A stretch of DNA of 12,496 nt from a bacterium (GTDB taxonomy: Bacteria; Patescibacteriota; Minisyncoccia; Phycocordibacterales; Phycocordibacteraceae): positions 1-12,496 of the forward strand of contig JAKAMJ010000012.1 in the NCBI GenBank assembly GCA_021812955.1. The letters run 5' to 3'. Each line of letters opens with the position of its first letter. Positions within the stretch are counted from its first letter, which is position 1. Under the pieces are notes generated by a model. The model did not search any database. It worked only from the letters and a program-made list of their open reading frames with translations, and was not told the DNA's origin. Of this stretch, positions 1-5,541 are shown piece by piece. The translations under genes were made by a program, and so were the position numbers.

Positions 1-20
1 TGGGGCGATATGCATTCGTT

Positions 21-728
21 ATGATTTATCTATTTCACGGGAGCGATGTCGAGAAGGTGCGCGCGAAGGCGTTCGCCTGGGTCGCGGCGGCGCGTGCGAA
101 AGAGCCGAACTTGGCATATGCGCGCCTCTCGCGAGAGGAGCTCTCAGACGCCTCGCTGGAAGACGCGGCGGCATCTGGCGGACTCTTCGTGAAGCGATTG
201 CTCGTGCTTATCGACGATCCCTATCCGCAAAGTCGCGGCGACGAAGGTGCGGACACCGAGTGTCCAGTCCGCGGGGGACACTTGGTGTCGGCACCGGCGG
301 TGCTCGACGAGTATCTCGAAGAACTTGCCGCCTCAGACAATGCGATCATTATCCTCGCCCCCAAGCTCGCGGCGGCGAAGGCGAAGAAGCTCGTGAGTCT
401 TGCGAAGGCGGAATATAAATACGACAAATCCGCGGCCGCCTCCGGCGGCCGCGGATTCAACTCCGCCCTCGTAAACGCGCTCGCTAATCGCTCGCGCGCC
501 GAGCTTTGGCTAGAAGTCGAGCGCGCGCTTCGCGCGGGCGACGCGCCCGAGATGATTCACGGCCTCCTGCATTGGAAAGCGCGCGACCTTGTGGAGAAGG
601 GGAGCATCAAGTGGCCGCCCTACGAAGCGCGCGCCCTTTCTCTCTCGCTCATAACTCTCCTTCAGTCCTCACGCTCCGGCGGCCTACCACTCTCCATAGC
701 CCTTGAGAGATTCGCACTGTCGATGTGA
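21..728 (+). CDS. holA: Probable DNA polymerase III delta subunit (HolA-like, short)
   Basis: The 235-residue protein resembles the clamp-loader delta subunit, which opens the sliding clamp and loads it on DNA in the cytoplasm. The start (MIYLFHGSD), the 'GGLFVKRLLVLID' stretch near residues 53-65, the hydrophobic strand NAIIILAP near 107-114 and the helical C-terminal part (SALVNALANRSRAELW, then HGLLHWKARDL) follow the HolA plan: AAA+-like N-terminal fold, then a helical collar. It is much shorter than the usual roughly 340 residues, as small delta proteins of CPR bacteria tend to be. Residues 76-92 and 136-146 are encoded by large palindromes and look like low-complexity insertions. No good Shine-Dalgarno precedes the ATG. 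The next genes converge on it from the other strand. Family recognition is by overall pattern only, as no catalytic motif exists to confirm it. Confidence 0.6.
   Translation: MIYLFHGSDVEKVRAKAFAWVAAARAKEPNLAYARLSREELSDASLEDAAASGGLFVKRLLVLIDDPYPQSRGDEGADTECPVRGGHLVSAPAVLDEYLEELAASDNAIIILAPKLAAAKAKKLVSLAKAEYKYDKSAAASGGRGFNSALVNALANRSRAELWLEVERALRAGDAPEMIHGLLHWKARDLVEKGSIKWPPYEARALSLSLITLLQSSRSGGLPLSIALERFALSM
246..295. repeat. In-frame palindromic element in holA
   Basis: Arms 246-265 and 276-295 pair over 20 positions with one G-G mismatch and one G-T wobble around a 10-nt loop. Each arm is itself a small palindrome of the form GACACnnnGTGTC. It encodes residues 76-92 of the HolA-like protein without breaking the frame, as the palindromic elements found inside Rickettsia genes do. 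Confidence 0.7.
427..457. repeat. Perfect 14-bp inverted repeat in holA
   Basis: Arms 427-440 (aatccgcggccgcc) and 444-457 are perfectly complementary with a 3-nt loop tcc. It codes for a low-complexity Ala/Ser/Gly stretch (residues 136-146). No T-run follows, so it is not a normal intrinsic terminator. Confidence 0.8.
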
Positions 729-738
729 AAATGCGTTA

Positions 739-948
739 CTAGGCCGTGCGGTTTTTCAGGAACTCGATAATCTCTCGGCATGCCCTAGAGTGGCGTTCTT
801 CATCCAGGCGTATGCGCTTGAGGGTGTCCTTCAGCTCGGGATTTATCAGCTCCTGCTCCATGATTCCGTAGTCACGGGCAGCTTGCAGCTCGAGCGCGTC
901 AAATATCTCGATCTGGCTGATCAGCTCGTTGACCAGAGAAATGCTCAT
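739..948 (-). CDS. Small ferritin-like half protein B (two-helix)
   Basis: The 69-residue protein is predicted to be two helices. The first carries ALELQAARDY and the second carries DEERHSR, which reads as the E...ExxH metal-ligand pattern of one half of a rubrerythrin or ferritin four-helix bundle. It has no signal peptide or membrane segment. Its ATG overlaps the TGA of the upstream gene by 4 nt (945-948), and no Shine-Dalgarno is visible, so translation is probably coupled to the upstream gene. One protein supplies only half of a ferritin-like bundle, so a homodimer or a complex with its neighbour is likely. Iron binding is an inference from the spacing of Glu and His; an unrelated helical hairpin protein remains possible. 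Confidence 0.6.
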   Translation of the reverse strand: MSISLVNELISQIEIFDALELQAARDYGIMEQELINPELKDTLKRIRLDEERHSRACREIIEFLKNRTA

Positions 949-1220
949 AGGAGTATGTCGTTATTCGTCTCGACCCGGCTGAGCATCGTGGTAAAGAGAT
1001 TCAAATGCCTTTTTGAATCGGCTAGCAGCATCTGGACCCGCGTATCGACGAATTCTTTTTCCGCGTCGGTGAGATGGTAGTTGCTCGACACGTGTTTCTC
1101 CAGGAAATCATCGAAGCTGAGTATGAACTTGTCCTCGAGCTCTCGAGCGTCTCGCAGCTGTTTTATAAAGATGTTTCTGTCCATGCCGTACATGGTACCA
1201 CGAGCGTGGCCGCTCGCCAT
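945..1220 (-). CDS. Small ferritin-like half protein A (two-helix)
   Basis: The 91-residue protein also looks like a helical hairpin. Helix one includes ELEDKFILSFDDFLEKH (residues 27-43) and helix two includes VQMLLADSKRHLNLF, where an acidic residue and His could act like an ExxH site. I keep the start at 1220 because AGGA sits 4 nt upstream of that ATG, although the conserved part may begin at one of the Met codons at 1193 or 1184. The start is 12 nt after the 3' end of tRNA-Lys, so the two may share a transcript. It overlaps the next small gene by ATGA. The function (metal or oxidative-stress handling) is inference only. Confidence 0.55.
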   Translation of the reverse strand: MASGHARGTMYGMDRNIFIKQLRDARELEDKFILSFDDFLEKHVSSNYHLTDAEKEFVDTRVQMLLADSKRHLNLFTTMLSRVETNNDILL

Positions 1221-1232
1221 CTGGTCCTAAGG

Positions 1233-1305
1233 TGCGCCTAGATGGACTCGAACCATCGACCGTCTCCTTAAAAGGGAGCTGCTCTACCGACTGAGCTATA
1301 GGCGC
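1233..1305 (-). tRNA. tRNA-Lys (anticodon UUU)
   Basis: A 73-nt cloverleaf reads on the minus strand. The acceptor arm GCGCCTA pairs with TAGGCGC, the D stem is GCTC/GAGC, and the anticodon stem GCTCC/GGAGA has one mismatch at its outer pair. The loop CTTTTAA gives anticodon TTT, and the T arm is GATGG-TTCGAGT-CCATC. The discriminator base is A, followed by CC and then T, so CCA is not fully encoded. A weak -10-like TAGATT lies at 1315-1320 on the minus strand. Confidence 0.95.
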
Positions 1306-1339
1306 GATATCCTCAATCTACTATCTTTTGGGTTTTTTT

Positions 1340-2290
1340 CTAGTAGCTGAACGCATCGACGGTCTTGCCGCTCTTGTCGAGAAGTTTCACCACCTCGTTT
1401 CTGGTACGCCACATCGAGTCAGTGCGGCCGAGGTAGATGCGCCAGGCGTTGCCGGCGAAGTCGGCGTCATTCTGGTGCGCGGTGAGGCAGCCGTTGTAGT
1501 TGAGATAGGTCGCGACGAACCCCTGGCAGGCACTCGTGGATCCGGCCGGCGCTGAGAGCGCGACCTGGCAGCGCGAGAGCGCGTTCACGAAATCTATGCA
1601 TCCAGAATCGCGCACGTAGGTCGCGCCGTAGAAAGCGGCCAGCTCGGAGCTCGGGGACGGGCAATCGTCTGGCAATGGCGGGGAAAACTTCTGGAATGAA
1701 CCGAAATAACCGATGCATTTGTTTTCGCGGAACGACGCTCCGATCGGCGACTGCCCGGATATGATGATCGCCTGCATCCCGGGCGTAAGCACGATGTCTT
1801 GCGCTGCGTTCACGACGCCGGAGGTCGGCGTCTCGGTTCCTTTCGGTATGACGGCCGCATTGCCGGTCGCCTCGCTCTCGAGTGTCCACCCGGAGATGTC
1901 TACCGGCACATCCGCGCCCGAGACGACCGAAAGCTGCAGGGATTCGGCTCTCGGGTCTGTCGATCCTGCGCCGGAGACTCCGTGGCTGAGCGAAACTATT
2001 CCGCGATAGGGAGACGGTTCGCCATAGTCGACGCCGCTCAGAGACGGGAGCGGCTCGTTCGAGCTGGCGCTGTATCCGCCGCCGCCGGTCGAAGAACCTG
2101 GGAGAGAGACGTCAGAGCCGCCGATGCCGAGCGCGCGAGGGAATGAAAGGTATGTGCCGCCGCCGAGCTGCTGCGGCGCTTGGAGCGCGGGTCCGGTGAA
2201 CGAGATGGGGTGGGTCGGGCCGCCGGTCGCTATCCACAGCAGGAATATGAAGACGAACACGCCAACGAAGAACCAAGCGTCATGTTCCAT
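1340..2290 (-). CDS. Membrane-anchored lamin-tail-like surface protein
   Basis: The 316-residue protein has an N-terminal hydrophobic segment (about residues 6-21) that would act as an uncleaved anchor or signal, then a Gly/Ser/Pro-rich linker to about residue 95. A beta-rich domain runs from SPYRGIVSLSHG to the end. The pattern 'VPVDISGWTLES' near 128-139 and the end 'NEVVKLLDKSGKTVDAFSY' match the lamin-tail (LTD) fold used in many exported CPR proteins. Between these strands is a large insertion with six cysteines (192, 210, 231, 241, 255, 268), enough for three disulfides, which fits an extracytoplasmic location. It is the last gene after ruvA and murE, 12 nt from murE, with no clear Shine-Dalgarno. 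A structural or adhesive envelope role is inferred; no enzyme motif is seen. Confidence 0.7.
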   Translation of the reverse strand: MEHDAWFFVGVFVFIFLLWIATGGPTHPISFTGPALQAPQQLGGGTYLSFPRALGIGGSDVSLPGSSTGGGGYSASSNEPLPSLSGVDYGEPSPYRGIVSLSHGVSGAGSTDPRAESLQLSVVSGADVPVDISGWTLESEATGNAAVIPKGTETPTSGVVNAAQDIVLTPGMQAIIISGQSPIGASFRENKCIGYFGSFQKFSPPLPDDCPSPSSELAAFYGATYVRDSGCIDFVNALSRCQVALSAPAGSTSACQGFVATYLNYNGCLTAHQNDADFAGNAWRIYLGRTDSMWRTRNEVVKLLDKSGKTVDAFSY

Positions 2291-2302
2291 ATCGGAATAG
2301 TA

Positions 2303-3583
2303 TCAAACTTTGGAGACAAGGCGCTCGAGTTCTTCGCGGACGACCTGCGCATCGCTCCAGGGAGTCTTTTTGCCGCCGGCCTCCATGATGTAGGGGTCGG
2401 TGCCTTTGCCGCTTATGAGTACGGCGTCGCCCGGGCGCGCCGCGCGAAGCGCGGCGCGTATCGCCTCCCGGCGGTCCATGATCACCTGCGGCTCGCGTTT
2501 CATGCCTGCCGCTATCGCGCTGACGATCGCCCCGGGGTCTTCGTCGTAGGGGTCTTCATTCGTGAGAATGACAGTGCCGCAGGTTTCATCCGCGATCCGC
2601 CCCATTTCCGGTCGTTTCCAAGCGTCGCGCCCGCCGCCGGTGCTACCGAGCACGCAGATCTTCCGCTTGCCAGGGAACGCGCCATAGAGCGCCGATAGAG
2701 AGTCGGGCGTGTGCGCGTAGTCGACGACCGCGATGAAATCCTGCCCGGCTTCGATTCGCTCGACGCGCCCGCGGACGGTCGGGAGTGCGGAGAGAGCGCG
2801 CGCCGCTGCGGCGCGCGCGATGCCGAACGCCTCGCAGGTCTTGATCGCCGCAAGCGCGTTCATGGCGTTGAAGGCGCCTGCGATCGGCAATGAGAAATGC
2901 GTGCCGGCGAAGTCGAATTCGACGTGCCGGTCGTCGCTCGATAGGTTTTCGAACTCGTGCGCGCTGAAACCGATCGCGCTCGTCACGCCGCGCGTTTTGA
3001 GGAATGCGGCGCTTTCTGGCACGTCCTCGTTTGCCACCAACACGCGCTCGTCCTTCGGCGAGCGCGCCAGCGTCTCTACGAGCGCTCGCTTTGCGGCGAC
3101 ATATCCCTCAAACCCGCCGTGCCGTTCCAGGTGCTCTTTCTGGATGTTCGTGACGACAACCGCGTCGAGGCTGAGGAACAGGTGCCGGTATTGCAGGACG
3201 CTCTCGCTCGTGAGTTCGATGACGACATGCGTGCAGCCCGCATCGAGCGCCTTGCGCATGAATGCTTGCGCGAACCCGCGCCCCTGGAGCGTCATCTTGT
3301 ATCTGTTCGGCTCGGAATCGTCTTCGATCGCGAAGCGGATGGTGGAGAGCAGGGCGGTCTTCTTCCCGCCCGCGCGTAGGATCGCGAAGATCATCTCGGC
3401 CACGGTCGACTTGCCTTTGGTGCCGGTAACGCCGATGACGGTCAGCCGCCTCGCGGGGAATCCGTACGACACGGCCATGAGGAGCGCGAGCGCGGCGTGG
3501 TACGGCTTGCGAAAGGCGCCCACGACCGGCTCGGGGACTATCTTTTTCAAAAAGCGCACGAGCGATTCGATGGTTTCGTACAT
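2303..3583 (-). CDS. murE: MurE-like Mur ligase (UDP-MurNAc-tripeptide synthetase family)
   Basis: The 426-residue cytoplasmic enzyme has the Mur ligase plan for ATP-dependent addition of an amino acid to a UDP-MurNAc peptide. Visible motifs are the P-loop GVTGTKGKST (51-60), ELTSESVLQYRH (123-134, the MurE 'EVSSHAL..HR' region), TNIQKEHLERHG (145-156), the lysine in YVAAKRAL (165) that is carbamylated in the family, TVRGRVERI (269-277), VDYAHTPDSL (287-296), GSTGGGRDAWKRPEMG (313-328) and SGKGTDPY (391-398). Only about 50 residues precede the P-loop, so most of the usual UDP-binding N-terminal domain is missing. The amino-acid selecting motif reads NEDPYDEDP (342-350) rather than DNPR, so the added amino acid cannot be read off. 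It starts 3 nt after ruvA. Two perfect inverted repeats lie in the gene. Confidence 0.88.
   Translation of the reverse strand: MYETIESLVRFLKKIVPEPVVGAFRKPYHAALALLMAVSYGFPARRLTVIGVTGTKGKSTVAEMIFAILRAGGKKTALLSTIRFAIEDDSEPNRYKMTLQGRGFAQAFMRKALDAGCTHVVIELTSESVLQYRHLFLSLDAVVVTNIQKEHLERHGGFEGYVAAKRALVETLARSPKDERVLVANEDVPESAAFLKTRGVTSAIGFSAHEFENLSSDDRHVEFDFAGTHFSLPIAGAFNAMNALAAIKTCEAFGIARAAAARALSALPTVRGRVERIEAGQDFIAVVDYAHTPDSLSALYGAFPGKRKICVLGSTGGGRDAWKRPEMGRIADETCGTVILTNEDPYDEDPGAIVSAIAAGMKREPQVIMDRREAIRAALRAARPGDAVLISGKGTDPYIMEAGGKKTPWSDAQVVREELERLVSKV
2436..2458. repeat. Perfect 10-bp inverted repeat inside murE
   Basis: Arms 2436-2445 (cgcgccgcgc) and 2449-2458 pair perfectly around the 3-nt loop gaa. 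It codes for part of RAALRAARPGD on the minus strand. Confidence 0.75.
2796..2818. repeat. Perfect 10-bp inverted repeat inside murE
   Basis: Arms 2796-2805 (gcgcgcgccg) and 2809-2818 pair perfectly around the 3-nt loop ctg. It codes for the Ala/Arg-rich stretch near residues 256-263. Confidence 0.75.
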
Positions 3584-3586
3584 AGA

Positions 3587-4132
3587 TCAATTGCCGGAGG
3601 CGAGGGCGGCTTTGAGCCGGGCTTCTTTGCCGACTACGCCTGCGGGCACGGCGCGGAGCGCCTTGCGGGCGTCGCGCTCGGCGTAGCCGAGCGCGACGAG
3701 CGTGTCGAAGACTTCGCTGTCGGCGTCGTCGTGGGCAACGTTTTCAACTTTGCCTGCCAGTTCGACGAGCATCTTCTCGGCGCTCTTCCGGCCGATGCCT
3801 GCGACCCGAGCGAGGTAGTCGAGGTCGCGCTTGCCGATCGCTCCCGCGAGCGCGGCGGGGGAGGAGCGGCGGAGTATCGCTAGCGCGGTCTTGGGGCCGA
3901 TGCCGGACACCGAGAGTATGAGCTCGAAGAAGTCACGGTCGGCCGCATCGGCGAAGCCGTATAGCTCTAGGCCGTCCTGCTTCAAGGCGAGGTGGGTGGC
4001 GAGCCGCGCTTCACGGCCGACCGAGAGCGCCTCCGGCGCGTTCATCCTCACCTCGATGCCGAAGCCCGCGACCTCGACCACCGCGCTCGTCGGCCCCACA
4101 TTCACCACCTCACCCCGAATCTGCCGGATCAT
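3587..4132 (-). CDS. ruvA: Holliday junction branch migration protein RuvA
   Basis: The 181-residue protein is RuvA, the tetrameric DNA-binding subunit that holds a Holliday junction and carries the RuvB motor during recombination repair. It begins with the typical OB-fold sequence MIRQIRGEVVNVGPTSAVVEVAGFGIEV and has the expected ELYGF segment near 56-60. Two helix-hairpin-helix motifs follow: VSGIGPKTAL (75-84) and VAGIGRKSAEKM (110-121). The C-terminal RuvB-interacting domain spans about 138-181 (EVFDTLVALGY onward). Length is close to the usual 190-200. It is the first gene of the ruvA > murE > lamin-tail operon and lies back-to-back with the DGR. ruvB and ruvC are not in this window. Confidence 0.96.
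   Translation of the reverse strand: MIRQIRGEVVNVGPTSAVVEVAGFGIEVRMNAPEALSVGREARLATHLALKQDGLELYGFADAADRDFFELILSVSGIGPKTALAILRRSSPAALAGAIGKRDLDYLARVAGIGRKSAEKMLVELAGKVENVAHDDADSEVFDTLVALGYAERDARKALRAVPAGVVGKEARLKAALASGN
3671..3697. repeat. Perfect 12-bp inverted repeat inside ruvA
   Basis: Arms 3671-3682 (gtcgcgctcggc) and 3686-3697 pair perfectly around the 3-nt loop gta. It codes for the VALGYAERDAR part of the C-terminal domain. Confidence 0.75.
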
Positions 4133-4145
4133 ACGTGTTTCGTTA

Positions 4146-4173
4146 TTGACTTATAAACCTGGCCTGCTATCAT
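4146..4173 (+). promoter_or_regulatory. Sigma70-like promoter candidate
   Basis: TTGACT (4146-4151), a 16-nt spacer and TATCAT (4168-4173) read on the plus strand. Transcription would start near 4180, directly before the terminator hairpin at 4191-4221, so full read-out would give only a tiny RNA unless the terminator is leaky or regulated. A minus-strand -10-like TATGAT overlaps it (4169-4174) and could serve ruvA. Confidence 0.4.
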
Positions 4174-4190
4174 ATCTGAGTCAGACCTCG

Positions 4191-4221
4191 GGAGCCGGCT
4201 CGTCCGGCTCCTTGATTTTTT
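4191..4221 (+). terminator. Intrinsic terminator upstream of the DGR target gene
   Basis: A perfect 8-bp stem (ggagccgg, 4191-4198, with 4204-4211) with loop ctcgt is followed by ttga and a run of six T. No coding gene ends just before it on the plus strand, so it is either a leader attenuator or an insulator for the DGR. Confidence 0.65.
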
Positions 4222-4222
4222 C

Positions 4223-4307
4223 TATAATAACTCGAATGGTCGGCCATTGAGCGTATTCTACCACCAACGCGCTCTCTCTTGACAGAAATAAGAGGTCATG
4301 TTTACTT
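4223..4307 (+). promoter_or_regulatory. Promoter-like elements for the DGR target gene
   Basis: A perfect -10 hexamer TATAAT lies at 4223-4228, though without a good -35. Further down TTGACA (4279-4284), a 16-nt spacer and TTTACT (4301-4306) form a second candidate. A small stem-loop, aatgg/ccatt at 4235-4248, lies between them. Either promoter would give a long leader that contains the inverted repeat at 4341-4390. The real start site cannot be chosen from sequence alone. Confidence 0.35.
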
Positions 4308-4340
4308 ACAGTCAGTAAAAAGTTCTTTGAGATACGTGCA

Positions 4341-4390
4341 TTCGCCACAGCAGAAAGCGGCTTAGACAGGCCATTTTCTGCTGTGGCGAA
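4341..4390. repeat. Perfect 16-bp inverted repeat in the target-gene leader
   Basis: Arms 4341-4356 (ttcgccacagcagaaa) and 4375-4390 are perfectly complementary around an 18-nt loop. It is followed at once by a second small hairpin, ccgga-tgg-tccgg (4391-4403). No T-run follows. It lies in noncoding DNA about 50 nt before the target-gene start. Confidence 0.85.
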
Positions 4391-4442
4391 CCGGATGGTC
4401 CGGAGTCGCTGTGCAGCGCAATCTGAAAATAGGAGAAGCGCC

Positions 4443-5135
4443 ATGAGTGCGAAGACCTACAACAAGAAGACAGCGGCATTTATCGGTTTTTTAATCCAGA
4501 ACATCCCTGCAGATTTCACAGAGGAGGACATGCAGGAATGGATGAACAACCCGGACGCCATGAAGCGGTTCCTTTCCGGTCTCAGGCCACAGGAATCCAC
4601 GGTGGAAGCAGGTCCGCTCTTCACCGTCATCGCAACAACGAACGTTGATGCGGTCGCGGGCAAGAAGACCGCCGAATGCTTCACTGGCAGCCGGTGGGCA
4701 TACCGCGACAGCGACTTCGACAACTGGCTCGCCAAGAGCCAGTCCGGAGCTCCGAAGTGTGCGGTGACTGCCCTCGGTTTCTCGAAGGGCTGGTCGTTCA
4801 TCGAGGCGGTGCGCGCTTTGCCGAACGCGCCGCAAACCGATGATGTGGTTGAGCTCGGCAACTGGCTCATTGAGCGTGGGTGCACGCTCGAGCCACAGCA
4901 AGTCGAAGACCGAGTTGAGGCGACTGAGCGCAGCGAAAACACTGGCCTGCGGACCGATGGATTCGGGAACTTCTTCTTCGTCGAAACCGGCGATGTGAAG
5001 AACCCCGTCTCGGTTGGCCACGTTTACCGCGATGGTCGCGATTGGCACGCCAACGTCGACCGACTCGTCAACGACCGTCGCTGGAACTCTGACTGCCGGC
5101 TTCTCGTCTGCAACTTGGACACTTTGAAACTGTGA
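4443..5135 (+). CDS. DGR target protein with C-terminal variable region
   Basis: The 230-residue protein is the substrate of the retroelement. AGGAG (4431-4435) stands 7 nt before the ATG, which fixes the start. It has no signal peptide or membrane segment, so it is probably cytoplasmic. The N-terminal part (residues about 1-150) is not recognised. The C-terminal part from about FGNFFFVETGDV to RLLV reads like the C-type-lectin or formylglycine-generating-enzyme-like fold that displays DGR variable residues. VR covers residues 188-225. Nine residues differ from the template-encoded protein: H193, Y195, H202, D206, V209, R212, C218, C223 and L225; five of these are Asn AAC codons and one an Asn AAT codon in the TR. 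The final residues (DTLKL) lie outside the repeat. The ligand bound by this variable surface is unknown. Confidence 0.9.
   Translation: MSAKTYNKKTAAFIGFLIQNIPADFTEEDMQEWMNNPDAMKRFLSGLRPQESTVEAGPLFTVIATTNVDAVAGKKTAECFTGSRWAYRDSDFDNWLAKSQSGAPKCAVTALGFSKGWSFIEAVRALPNAPQTDDVVELGNWLIERGCTLEPQQVEDRVEATERSENTGLRTDGFGNFFFVETGDVKNPVSVGHVYRDGRDWHANVDRLVNDRRWNSDCRLLVCNLDTLKL
5006..5117 (+). repeat. DGR variable repeat (VR)
   Basis: It aligns without gaps to 5392-5503 (offset 386). Of 112 positions 100 are identical, and the 12 differences (5019, 5025, 5046, 5058, 5068, 5076, 5077, 5094, 5095, 5111, 5115, 5116) all face an A in the template. Changes are 5 A-to-T, 4 A-to-C and 3 A-to-G. The unmutated run 5096-5110 near the 3' end is the likely core of the initiation-of-homing site. 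Similarity stops abruptly upstream of 5006 and after 5117; the last three bases before the stop are less certain. Confidence 0.96.
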
Positions 5136-5165
5136 CCCTTGGTCCCTGTATTCGGGTGTCCTCAC

Positions 5166-5207
5166 ATACCCCTCTCTCGCATCGCGCGGGAGAGGGGTAT
5201 ACTTTTG
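5166..5207 (+). terminator. Hairpin 3' of the VR, terminator and possible homing element
   Basis: A 15-bp stem (5166-5180 with 5186-5200, one G-T pair) with a 5-nt loop is followed by acttttg. It ends the target-gene transcript. In the Bordetella phage DGR a DNA hairpin 3' of the VR is needed for efficient homing, and this one, 48 nt beyond the VR, could act likewise. Confidence 0.65.
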
Positions 5208-5391
5208 TCTGAACACGCTGACATCTCCGGCAAAGAGCTTGGGGTGGCGAGGTTCCGGGTAATTCCCGAAAAAGAAATCTAAAGTTGGTGCGCTGCATTG
5301 GCGGGCTAACGGCCCCAAATAAGATTCAACCCAGAGAGTATTCGAAGGGTGGTGGCATTCGCTTGCGCTATGGATGGTGCGGCGCACGATG

Positions 5392-5503
5392 CGTCTCGGT
5401 TGGCAACGTTAACCGCGATGGTCGCGATTGGAACGCCAACGTCAACCGACTCGACAACGACAATCGCTGGAACTCTGACAACCGGCTTCTCGTCTGAAAC
5501 AAG
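5392..5503 (+). ncRNA. DGR template repeat (TR)
   Basis: This is the invariant donor of the retroelement: its RNA is reverse transcribed with errors at adenines, and the cDNA replaces the VR. It holds 29 adenines, 12 of which differ in the VR. Asn AAC/AAT codons are frequent, as expected for templates where A changes give many residues but no stop. Exceptionally, the frame used by the target gene meets TGA at 5495-5497. TR lies on the same strand as the target gene and RT, 259 nt after the target stop. The flanks needed for cDNA priming cannot be delimited here. Confidence 0.95.
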
Positions 5504-5511
5504 CATTCTTT

Positions 5512-5541
5512 CTCCCGCCTCACCTGGCGGGAGTTTTCTTT
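5512..5541 (+). terminator. Intrinsic terminator after the TR
   Basis: An 8-bp stem (ctcccgcc, 5512-5519, with 5526-5533) and a 6-nt loop are followed by ttttctttt. It sits 8 nt after the TR and overlaps the stop codon of the convergent avd gene. It would separate the TR RNA from the RT message. Confidence 0.75.

Noticed and set aside
4181..4444. 87-residue open frame on the minus strand upstream of ruvA
   Set aside because: It runs through the 16-bp inverted repeat, the terminator hairpin and promoter-like sites, resembles no family I know, and has no start signal; better explained as noncoding leader DNA.
4491..5387. 298-residue minus-strand frame across the target gene
   Set aside because: Shadow of the GC-rich target gene and its VR; the plus-strand gene has a Shine-Dalgarno and DGR logic.
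5285..5497. 70-residue plus-strand frame covering the TR
   Set aside because: Its C-terminal half is simply the template repeat in the target-gene frame; no Shine-Dalgarno or recognisable N-terminus. Not a second target gene.
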